DNA of 60,925 bases from Clostridiales bacterium Firm_16 (GTDB lineage: Bacteria; Bacillota; Clostridia; Saccharofermentanales; Saccharofermentanaceae): NCBI GenBank assembly GCA_001604185.1, contig LVAV01000100.1, positions 1-60,925 of the forward strand, given 5' to 3'. Both the position numbers and the translations under genes were made by a program. This document shows, one piece after another, positions 17,558 through 24,520 of the stretch (positions are counted from its first letter, which is position 1; each line of letters begins with the position of its first letter). The notes below the pieces were generated by a model. That model was given only the letters and a program-made list of their open reading frames with translations. It was not told the DNA's origin and ran no database searches.

Positions 17558-17811
17558 TTCGGTTTAGAAGTCCATTCTTGCATTTTGCGCCGAAGTTCGA
17601 AACGCCCACTTCGGCGTGGATCTGAATCTTGGCGATATAAGCCGAAGTTTTCGTGGTGTATTTCGGTTTGAAAACGCAATTCGGGAAAACACGCCGAAAA
17701 TTTCACCGATTTTTTTCGGCGCAAATCCGCTTTTTGGCGATTTAAACCGAAATCAATAGGTTTTACTTCGGTTTTATTCTTCGATATTAAGTATTGCGCC
17801 GAAACCCGAAT
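17558..17811. repeat. Non-coding array 2: TTCGG/CCGAA inverted motifs with a 52-bp period
   Basis: TTCGG starts at 17558, 17610, 17662, 17715 and 17767; CCGAA starts at 17590, 17642, 17694, 17747 and 17799. Steps are 52, 52, 53 and 52 bp for both motifs, with the same N27/N15 geometry as the array at 6382-6662. The single 53-bp step results from one extra base in the N15 gap at 17699-17714. Bases flanking each CCGAA-N15-TTCGG pair are complementary: GCGCCGAAGT with ACTTCGGCGT, CGCCGAAAA with TTTTCGGCG, AAACCGAA with TTCGGTTT. It fills most of the 442-bp gap between the amidase gene and the GGGtGRT gene. Confidence 0.9.
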
Positions 17812-17815
17812 GAAC

Positions 17816-17856
17816 ACAAAAAAGAAGAACTGCCCCGACATCAGTCGGAGCAGTTC
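17816..17856 (-). terminator. Terminator of the GGGtGRT/NifU-like operon
   Basis: A 13-bp stem with one mismatch (GAACTGCCCCGAC at 17827-17839, GTCGGAGCAGTTC at 17844-17856). On the minus strand it is followed by TTCTTCTTTTTTG. Confidence 0.85.
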
Positions 17857-17926
17857 GATCTAATCTGATTTTCTGCTGTGCAGCATGCCAAGAAGCATAC
17901 TGTGAAACAATGCTATGAAAGAAGGA

Positions 17927-18928
17927 TTACTTCTTCATGCACTCCTCAACAGCAACAGCTACTGCTACGGAAGCACCAACCATCGGGTTGTTGCCCATGC
18001 CGAGGAAGCCCATCATCTCAACGTGTGCCGGAACGGAGGAAGAACCTGCGAACTGAGCATCGGAGTGCATACGGCCCATTGTATCGGTCATACCGTAGGA
18101 AGCCGGACCTGCAGCCATGTTATCCGGGTGCAGTGTACGACCTGTACCACCGCCGGAAGCAACAGAGAAGTACTTCTTGCCTGCAGCAATTCTTTCCTTC
18201 TTATATGTACCTGCAACAGGATGCTGGAAACGTGTCGGGTTTGTGGAGTTACCTGTGATGGAAACGTCTACGTTCTCGCTCCAGAGGATAGCAACGCCCT
18301 CACGAACGTCGTCAGCACCATAGCAGCGAACCTTTGCACGCGGACCATCGGAATAAGGGGTTTCTTTAACAACTTTCAGCTCGCCTGTGTAGTAGTCGAA
18401 CTTTGTCTGTACATAGGTAAATCCATTGATACGGGAAATGATGAATGCAGCATCCTTACCCAGACCATTGAGGATAACACGAAGAGGCTTAACACGAACT
18501 TTGTTAGCCATCTCAGCGATCTTGATTGCGCCCTCAGCAGCTGCGAAAGACTCGTGACCAGCCAGGAAAGCGAAGCACTCTGTCTCTTCACGCAGGAGCA
18601 TAGCAGCCAGGTTACCATGGCCAAGACCAACCTTACGGTCGTCAGCAACTGTACCCGGGATGCAGAAAGCCTGCAGGCCGATACCGATAGCCTCAGCAGC
18701 GTCAGCTGCCTTTGTGCAGCCCTTCTTGATAGCGATAGCAGCACCTACAACGTAAGCCCACTTAGCGTTCTCAAAGCAGATCTTCTGTGTATCTTCACAG
18801 ATCTGATACGGGTCGATGCCCTTTTCTTCGCAGATCTTCTTAGCTTCTTCGATGGAAGAGATTCCGTTATCGTTAAGAGCCTTGTTGATCTGATCTATTC
18901 TTCTGTCATAGCTTTCAAACAATGCCAT
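17927..18928 (-). CDS. GGGtGRT protein
   Basis: A 333-residue cytoplasmic protein named for its SGGGTGRTLHPDN motif at about residues 258-270. It also has a conserved LGHGNLAAMLLREETECFAFLAGHESF region and a Gly/Met-rich C-terminus. Proteins of this family occur mostly in anaerobic Firmicutes and Bacteroidetes next to a NifU-like gene, as here; the biochemical role is not established. The start has a strong AGGAAGGAG site. It is the second gene of a two-gene operon (20-bp gap) ending at the terminator at 17816-17856. A link to iron-sulfur or redox metabolism is inferred from its partner. Confidence 0.93.
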   Translation of the reverse strand: MALFESYDRRIDQINKALNDNGISSIEEAKKICEEKGIDPYQICEDTQKICFENAKWAYVVGAAIAIKKGCTKAADAAEAIGIGLQAFCIPGTVADDRKVGLGHGNLAAMLLREETECFAFLAGHESFAAAEGAIKIAEMANKVRVKPLRVILNGLGKDAAFIISRINGFTYVQTKFDYYTGELKVVKETPYSDGPRAKVRCYGADDVREGVAILWSENVDVSITGNSTNPTRFQHPVAGTYKKERIAAGKKYFSVASGGGTGRTLHPDNMAAGPASYGMTDTMGRMHSDAQFAGSSSVPAHVEMMGFLGMGNNPMVGASVAVAVAVEECMKK

Positions 18929-18948
18929 AATCTTTAATCTCCTTCCTC

Positions 18949-19641
18949 TTACTCTTTACGCGGATCGATGTAACGAGCCGCATCTGCGAAACGACCATAT
19001 GTGCCGAGGTTATCCTTGTATGCTTCGTTAGCGTCCTTACCGCTCTTGATCTGGTCGAGCATCGGACCGATCTTCAGGAACTGGTAACCGATGATCTGAT
19101 CATCCTTATCCAGAGCCAGCTTAACGATGTAACCTTCTGTGAGCTCGAGGTAACGAGGACCCTTCTCCAGAGTAGAGAAGATCGTACCGGTCTGAGAACG
19201 CAGACCCTTACCAAGATCTTCCAGACCAGCACCGATGGAGAGACCACCCTCAGAGAATGCGGACTGGGAACGTCCGTAAACGATCTGCAGGAAAAGCTCT
19301 CTCATAGCTGTATTGATAGCGTCGCAAACCAGGTCAGTATTCAGAGCCTCGAGGATTGTCTTGCCCGGGAGGATCTCACCGGCCATAGCAGCGGAGTGAG
19401 TCATACCTGTGCATCCGATTGTCTCAACGAGAGCTTCCTGGATGACACCTTCCTTAATATTCAGGGACAGCTTACAAGTACCCTGCTGCGGAGCGCACCA
19501 GCCGATACCGTGTGTGTAACCAGAGATGTCCTTGATTTCTTTGGCCTGAATCCACTTTCCCTCTTCAGGAATCGGAGCCGGACCATGGTTGCAACCTTTT
19601 GCAACGCAAGTCATTTGTTCAACTTCATGTGTCTTGATCAT
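18949..19641 (-). CDS. NifU-like iron-sulfur cluster scaffold-related protein
   Basis: A 230-residue protein with an IscU/NifU-N-like core: GWCAPQQGTCKLSLNIKEG followed by VETIGCTGMTHSAA, which places candidate cluster-binding cysteines, plus an N-terminal TCVAKGCNHG cysteine pair. The C-terminal half is specific to the version that accompanies GGGtGRT proteins. The start is set at ATG 19641 (MIKTHEVEQ), preceded on the minus strand by AAAGGGG; a longer reading frame upstream has no supporting site. It is the first gene of the operon, read from the promoter at 19723-19750. It may deliver an iron-sulfur cluster to, or work with, the GGGtGRT protein. Confidence 0.88.
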   Translation of the reverse strand: MIKTHEVEQMTCVAKGCNHGPAPIPEEGKWIQAKEIKDISGYTHGIGWCAPQQGTCKLSLNIKEGVIQEALVETIGCTGMTHSAAMAGEILPGKTILEALNTDLVCDAINTAMRELFLQIVYGRSQSAFSEGGLSIGAGLEDLGKGLRSQTGTIFSTLEKGPRYLELTEGYIVKLALDKDDQIIGYQFLKIGPMLDQIKSGKDANEAYKDNLGTYGRFADAARYIDPRKE

Positions 19642-19722
19642 GTTGAAAAAACCCCTTTCGAAATATTGCGTGTAGGAATTGTGCACGCCGTTTCGGAATC
19701 GGCACAAAGCAACACTCCAAAT

Positions 19723-19750
19723 ATTATAGCAAATATCTATCAAATAACAA
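19723..19750 (-). promoter_or_regulatory. Promoter of the NifU-like/GGGtGRT operon
   Basis: On the minus strand: TTGTTA (19745-19750), 16-bp spacer, TGC plus TATAAT (-10 at 19723-19728). Confidence 0.75.
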
Positions 19751-19810
19751 CCGAAAATGGTGATTCACGGAAGGATTTCCTCGAGGATTTCCCCTGCAGT
19801 CAGGCGGGTA

Positions 19811-19839
19811 TTGACCGAATACAGAGAATAGTCCATAAT
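19811..19839 (+). promoter_or_regulatory. Promoter of the sugar-biosynthesis operon
   Basis: TTGACC (19811-19816), 17-bp spacer, CATAAT (19834-19839), about 70 bp before the first gene. Confidence 0.6.
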
Positions 19840-19910
19840 AATTACTTATAAATAGGTCTTTCGCATTCGGAAGGTCTTTTTGTGGAACATATGGGCAGGA
19901 GGGTGCAGAA

Positions 19911-20876
19911 ATGTTCAATCTGGGTATTGTAGGCTGCGCGGAGATCGCGTTCCGTCGCTTCATGCCTGCGGCACTTCAAGTGGAGGGATTGACAGTCAAG
20001 GCAGTAGCCGAAGAATACGATCCGTCTAAGTTGGAGCTTTTTACCAATGAATATCATCTGGAGACAGAAAACAGTTTCGAGAAACTGATCGCAAGGGAAG
20101 ACATTTCCGCATTATATATTCCTCAGCCGCCGGCCCTGCACTATAAGTGGGCGAAGAAGGCCCTCGAAGCCGGCAAGCATGTCCTGGTGGAGAAGCCGTC
20201 CACGACTTCCTACGCAGATACCAAGGATCTGGTAGAAACCGCCAGAAGCAAGAATCTCGCATTACATGAGAACTATATGTTCGCCTATCACTCCCAGATC
20301 GCCGCGATCCGCAAGATGATCGACGACGGAGAAGTAGGCGATGTACGTCTGATCTCGGCGCAGTTCGGATTCCCGATGCGCGCCCAGAACGATTTCCGCT
20401 ATAACCGTGCTCTCGGCGGCGGCGCGCTTCTGGATGCAGGCGGATATACCCTGAAGCTGGCAACTGTCCTTCTGGGCAAGACCATCAAGGTCGATTCCGC
20501 ACATCTGAACGGATTAGACGGATTCGAAGTAGATATGTACGGCAGTGCCTCCGTATCCAATGACGACGGTGTCGTCTGTCATCTGGGATTCGGTATGGAC
20601 TGCGGATACCGTTGTTCCCTGGAGATCTGGGGCAGCAAGGGAAGAATTTATACCAACCGCATCTTCACCGCTCCGGAGACCTTGGAGCCGACAGTCTTCA
20701 TCGAGACCGGCGAAGGTACCAGAGAAGTGAAGCTTGACAAGGATATGCACTTTAAGCATTCTATCGAGAATTTCGTCCGTGAATGCACAGACGAGCAGGC
20801 CAGAAATGAAATGTACGACGCCATCCTCCTTCAGTCGAAACTGGTGGAAGATGTCAAGAACCTAGCAGGGAAATAA
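19911..20876 (+). CDS. Gfo/Idh/MocA family oxidoreductase, probable NDP-sugar 3-ketoreductase
   Basis: A 321-residue NAD(P)-dependent dehydrogenase. The N-terminal Rossmann segment LGIVGCAEIAFRRFMPA is followed by the family EKPSTTSY motif near residue 95 and the C-terminal alpha/beta domain with GGGALLDAGGYTL. In deoxysugar pathways, members of this family (KijD10 type) reduce the 3-keto group produced by an NDP-hexose 2,3-dehydratase. That dehydratase is the very next gene (11-bp gap), which makes this assignment plausible. The strong AGGAGGG site supports the start. Without the neighbour only the family level would be justified. Confidence 0.82.
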   Translation: MFNLGIVGCAEIAFRRFMPAALQVEGLTVKAVAEEYDPSKLELFTNEYHLETENSFEKLIAREDISALYIPQPPALHYKWAKKALEAGKHVLVEKPSTTSYADTKDLVETARSKNLALHENYMFAYHSQIAAIRKMIDDGEVGDVRLISAQFGFPMRAQNDFRYNRALGGGALLDAGGYTLKLATVLLGKTIKVDSAHLNGLDGFEVDMYGSASVSNDDGVVCHLGFGMDCGYRCSLEIWGSKGRIYTNRIFTAPETLEPTVFIETGEGTREVKLDKDMHFKHSIENFVRECTDEQARNEMYDAILLQSKLVEDVKNLAGK

Positions 20877-20887
20877 GAGAGGTTGCC

Positions 20888-22276
20888 ATGAGTCTTGCGT
20901 ATGAACTGGTCAAGTCGTGGAGTGCCAGGGAAGGAAATGTAACATCGACGAAGACGATCCTGGACTGGGTCGAGCATCGTAATACGACGCTGACTGTTGA
21001 TGTGCAGAAGATCCCTTTCCCGAAGAACGGTTTCTGGTTCCTCGATGACAAGGATGGTTTCATCCGCAATAAGAGAAATACTTTCTTCCAGATCGCCGGT
21101 TTCCGTCAGACAGACGGGGAGAAGCTGGTCTGCGAGCAGCCTGTGATCCTTCAGAAAGAGATTGGATATCTCGGCATCATCTGCAAGGTCATCGACGGCA
21201 CACTGAATTTCCTGATGCAGGCGAAGGTCGAGCCGGGTAACGTCAACGTTATCCAGATCTCTCCTACCATTCAGGCCACCAAGAGTAATTTCACCCAGGC
21301 CCACGGCGGTCGGGCACCGGCGTATCTTGACTATTTCGCCCATGCTTCCGATTACAATATCGTAGTGGACCAGATCCAGTCCGAGCAGTCCTCCCGTTTC
21401 CTCAAGAAGAGAAACAGAAACATCATCATCGAGGTCGGCGATGCCGATATCGAGGTGCTGGACAGCCATAAGTGGATGACGCTTGGCCAGATCAAGGAAC
21501 TCATGAAGATCGATAACCTGGTAAACATGGACACCCGTACGGTCCTGTCCTGCATCCCCTATTCCCTGATGAAGCTGGAAGAGGGCGAGTACGACAAGGT
21601 CCGCGAGCTGTTCCGTGACAAGGCTCTCTGCGAGTCCATCTTCTCCGAGGAAGAGAATGTCCTGCCGAAGATCTTCAATACCATCAACAACTTTAAGATG
21701 TATGCTAATCGTCGCTCCGAGCTGATCTCCCTGCGCGATCTTTCCAACTGGGAGATCACGGATAACGAGATCATCTGCAAGGATCCCTACGACTTCAAGG
21801 TCGTCTACTGCCAGATCGAGATCGAGGGCAGAGAAGTCCGCTGCTGGGACCAGCCGCTGGTGGAAGCCATCGGCATGGCCGTATTCGGACTCTTTACCTG
21901 TGTGGACAAGGGCTGCCGCTATTTCCTGGTCAAGGCCAAGTCCGAGGTGGGCTGCTTTGACGAGATCGAACTGGGACCTGTCGTACAGATGGAGCCCTCC
22001 AACCCGGGCAACAATCTCGACGAGATCGAGAAGCTTCTTATGGAGAAGCTGGAGAAGGGCGAAGGCGTCCTCAACGACGTGATCCTCTCCGAAGAAGGCG
22101 GCCGCTTCTATCACGAGCAGAACCGCAATGTCATCATCGAGATCGACAAGGATGAGGTCGGACCTCTGCCGAAGGGCTATTTCTGGGTCCGCTACTCGAC
22201 ACTCAACCGCATCGTCCAATTTAACAACTTCCTCAACATCCAGCTTCGCAATCTTACGTCTCTGCTGGATATTTGA
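20888..22276 (+). CDS. NDP-hexose 2,3-dehydratase family protein
   Basis: A 462-residue protein of the EvaA/TylX3 family, made of two homologous halves. Each half has an FWFLDDKDGFI- or CRYFLVKAKSEVG-like segment, a GxxxxQISPTIQ or GPVVQMEPS segment and a FLKKRNRNIIIEV or YHEQNRNVIIEI segment; the duplication is visible at about residues 40-185 and 275-425. Family members dehydrate dTDP-4-keto-6-deoxyglucose to an unstable 3,4-diketo-2,6-dideoxy sugar, which a 3-ketoreductase then reduces. The flanking genes match that pathway. The dTDP-glucose synthase and 4,6-dehydratase are not in the window and must be supplied elsewhere. Confidence 0.9.
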   Translation: MSLAYELVKSWSAREGNVTSTKTILDWVEHRNTTLTVDVQKIPFPKNGFWFLDDKDGFIRNKRNTFFQIAGFRQTDGEKLVCEQPVILQKEIGYLGIICKVIDGTLNFLMQAKVEPGNVNVIQISPTIQATKSNFTQAHGGRAPAYLDYFAHASDYNIVVDQIQSEQSSRFLKKRNRNIIIEVGDADIEVLDSHKWMTLGQIKELMKIDNLVNMDTRTVLSCIPYSLMKLEEGEYDKVRELFRDKALCESIFSEEENVLPKIFNTINNFKMYANRRSELISLRDLSNWEITDNEIICKDPYDFKVVYCQIEIEGREVRCWDQPLVEAIGMAVFGLFTCVDKGCRYFLVKAKSEVGCFDEIELGPVVQMEPSNPGNNLDEIEKLLMEKLEKGEGVLNDVILSEEGGRFYHEQNRNVIIEIDKDEVGPLPKGYFWVRYSTLNRIVQFNNFLNIQLRNLTSLLDI

Positions 22277-22312
22277 TCAGAAAGTCTTTCGTTTTCTGTT
22301 AAATGTGACAGG

Positions 22313-22341
22313 TTGATTTATTTCAAGTCCAGTAATAAAAT
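22313..22341 (+). promoter_or_regulatory. Possible internal promoter before the PLP enzyme gene
   Basis: TTGATT (22313-22318), 17-bp spacer, TAAAAT (22336-22341), in the 151-bp gap after the dehydratase gene. Confidence 0.5.
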
Positions 22342-22375
22342 GTTTGATATACAAAAATGATGAGGAGTGTGGGGA

Positions 22376-22435
22376 ATGCTACTTTGCGTCTTTTCGGTAG
22401 CACTTCTTCCTTTGGGTGTGCATTTTTATGAGTGA
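22376..22435 (+). CDS. Putative 19-residue leader peptide overlapping the PLP enzyme start
   Basis: A short ORF (MLLCVFSVALLPLGVHFYE) with a good GAGGAG site at 22362-22367, 8 nt before its ATG. Its stop at 22433-22435 lies 5 bp inside the next gene, whose own ATG at 22428 has only a weak GGGTG site. This suggests translational coupling, with the leader recruiting ribosomes. The peptide is hydrophobic. It could instead be a chance ORF, since only this one sequence supports it. Confidence 0.4.
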   Translation: MLLCVFSVALLPLGVHFYE

Positions 22436-23546
22436 TAAGATTTTGGTAGTGAAGCCGTCGTTACCACCTTATGAAGAGTATATTAATGAAATAAAAGACA
22501 TATGGGAAACAGGGATCATGACTCACACGGGTCCCAAACACGTTAAACTTCAAGAAGAACTGGAGAAATTCCTTAACGTAAAGCATGTAGAGCTCTTTGC
22601 CAACGGCCATCTGGCCATGGAGCTGGCTCTGAATATCTTCGACTTCCCGAAGGGTTCGGAAGTCATCACCACACCTTTTACATTCGGTTCCACGACCCAG
22701 GCGATCCTGAGAAACGGCCTGGTTCCGGTATTCTGCGACATCCGTGAAGACGACTTCACCATGGATGCAGAGAAGATCGAAGCACTCATCACCGACAAGA
22801 CCGTCGCGATCCTGCCGGTTCACGTATACGGCAACATGTGCGACGTCAAGCGCATCGACGAGATCGCTAAGAAGCACAACCTGAAGGTCATCTACGACGG
22901 TGCCCACGCTTTCGACGAGAAGCTGGACGGCGTCGATTCCTCGAACTTCGGTGATTTCACCATGTTCTCCTTCCACGCCACCAAGGTATTCAATACCGTA
23001 GAGGGCGGCTGCCTGACTTTCAACAGCGACGAATATAAGCAGAAACTGATCGGACTGAGACAGTTCGGCCAGATCGTACATACCGACGCGGTTCCTTACA
23101 TCGGCACCAACGCCAAGATGACCGAGGTCCACGCGGCTATGGGTCTTTGCAACCTCAGACACCTCGATGAGTACCTGGCCAGACGTAAGGCCGTCATCGA
23201 CACCTATCGCGCAAGACTTTCCGGTGTTCCGGGCATCAAGTTGTCCGTTGTTCAGGAGAACGTCAGAAGCAACTATGCTTACTTCCCGATCGTTGTGGAA
23301 GAGAAGGACACATCCGTTACGCGTGAGGCCGTGGAAAAAGCTCTGATGGATATCGGTGTATTCACCAGACGGTATTTCTATCCACTTACCAGCGATTTCG
23401 AGTGCTGTGCAGACCTGCCGAAGGCAGATGTACCGTACGCCAAGTATGTATCCGAGCGTGTTCTGGCTCTGCCTTGCTACTCGGATCTCGACGTCAAGGA
23501 CGTAGAACGGATCTGCGACAAGATCCTGGAAGTAGTGAAGAAGTAA
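22428..23546 (+). CDS. DegT/DnrJ/EryC1/StrS family PLP-dependent sugar aminotransferase
   Basis: A 372-residue fold-type I enzyme. The pattern is typical: THTGPKHVKLQEELEKFL, then TPFTFGSTTQAILRNGLVPVFCDI, then PVHVYGNMCDV, then DGAHAF (the Asp contacts the PLP nitrogen) and FSFHATKVFNTVEGG with the PLP lysine at about residue 186. Such enzymes install an amino group on C3 or C4 of a keto sugar, or in rarer cases remove a hydroxyl. With the 2,3-dehydratase and 3-ketoreductase upstream, transamination of a 4-keto-2,6-dideoxy sugar is the simplest reading. ATG 22428 is chosen; a GTG at 22416 is less likely. Confidence 0.92.
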   Translation: MSDKILVVKPSLPPYEEYINEIKDIWETGIMTHTGPKHVKLQEELEKFLNVKHVELFANGHLAMELALNIFDFPKGSEVITTPFTFGSTTQAILRNGLVPVFCDIREDDFTMDAEKIEALITDKTVAILPVHVYGNMCDVKRIDEIAKKHNLKVIYDGAHAFDEKLDGVDSSNFGDFTMFSFHATKVFNTVEGGCLTFNSDEYKQKLIGLRQFGQIVHTDAVPYIGTNAKMTEVHAAMGLCNLRHLDEYLARRKAVIDTYRARLSGVPGIKLSVVQENVRSNYAYFPIVVEEKDTSVTREAVEKALMDIGVFTRRYFYPLTSDFECCADLPKADVPYAKYVSERVLALPCYSDLDVKDVERICDKILEVVKK

Positions 23547-23584
23547 ACGATCCCCGACTTTTCTGCCGAGCCTAGGAGTATAAA

Positions 23585-24520
23585 ATGAAGAAGTTTTCAA
23601 TTGTTGTTCCAATATATAAGAATGAGGATAATCTTCCGATCACCATCCCTTACATCATGGATAACATGAAACTTTTTCCTGACTACGAGACGGAACTGAT
23701 CCTGGTATGCGACGGATCTCCGGACCGCTCCTATGCAGTTATGGAAGAGTATAGAGAGAAATATCCCTCCCTTAAGATCGCCAAATTCGTCCGTAACAAG
23801 GGCCAGCGTGCTGCCATCAACTGCGGTTTCGCCATGGCAACCGGCGATGTAGTGGGTGTTATCTCCGCAGACCTGCAGGATCCTTTCGAGAAATTCGTAG
23901 ATATGCTCAAGCTCTGGGAAGAGGGTCACAAGCTGGTCATCGGCTACCGTGAGAACCGTGATGACAAGGGACTGGGCGCTCTGTTCTCCGTTATCCTGCA
24001 TAAATTCGTCAACAAACACGTCAATAAAGACTATCCGGCCGGCGGCTTCGATTTCTTCGTAGTGGACCGTTGCCTCCTGGAGCCGTTTATCCAGTCGGAT
24101 ACGGACAATAACTCCGTACAGCTCCTGCTTCTGGACCTGGCCGGCAAGGCCGCCAAGGTGCCCTGCACAAGAAAGAAGCGTGAAGTCGGATCTTCGGGCT
24201 GGTCTTTCTCCAAGCGTGTGGACCAGGTAATTAACATTGTTACCGTCTATTCCGACTACCCCTTTAGAAAGTTTATGACCTTCGGCATCCTGAGCTTCCT
24301 GCTCTCACTGGTGTTCCTGGTCATTTCCTTGATAAAGTATTCATCGAACTTCCAGCTGTCGATCTACATGTTGCTGTTCTTCATCCTGTTCTTCATGACA
24401 TCTGTGGTACTGGCCTGTGCGTCCTTGATCGGGATCTATAACTTCAAGGCAATGCGTAATCAGCGACGGTCTCCGAGATACATCGTGGAAGAGAAGAAGA
24501 CAGGAGACGATGACAACTGA
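23585..24520 (+). CDS. Family 2 glycosyltransferase, CsbB/GtrB-like
   Basis: A 311-residue membrane-anchored glycosyltransferase. The N-terminal GT-A domain has VVPIYKNEDNLP, LVCDGSPD and the metal-binding DLQDP at about residues 96-100. A conserved FDFFVVDR region follows, and two hydrophobic helices near residues 230-255 and 265-290 end the protein. Relatives (CsbB, GtrB, DPM1) load a sugar onto undecaprenyl phosphate on the cytoplasmic face. The stop overlaps the YfhO-family gene (TGATG); in Bacillus, CsbB and YfhO act together to glycosylate lipoteichoic acid. Donor sugar unknown; the upstream deoxysugar is a candidate. Confidence 0.92.
   Translation: MKKFSIVVPIYKNEDNLPITIPYIMDNMKLFPDYETELILVCDGSPDRSYAVMEEYREKYPSLKIAKFVRNKGQRAAINCGFAMATGDVVGVISADLQDPFEKFVDMLKLWEEGHKLVIGYRENRDDKGLGALFSVILHKFVNKHVNKDYPAGGFDFFVVDRCLLEPFIQSDTDNNSVQLLLLDLAGKAAKVPCTRKKREVGSSGWSFSKRVDQVINIVTVYSDYPFRKFMTFGILSFLLSLVFLVISLIKYSSNFQLSIYMLLFFILFFMTSVVLACASLIGIYNFKAMRNQRRSPRYIVEEKKTGDDDN

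Noticed and set aside
17518..17841. 107-codon ORF on the minus strand across array 2
   Set aside because: It runs through the 52-bp repeat, has no ribosome binding site and has a composition unlike the other proteins. The 52-bp period does not fit a reading frame.
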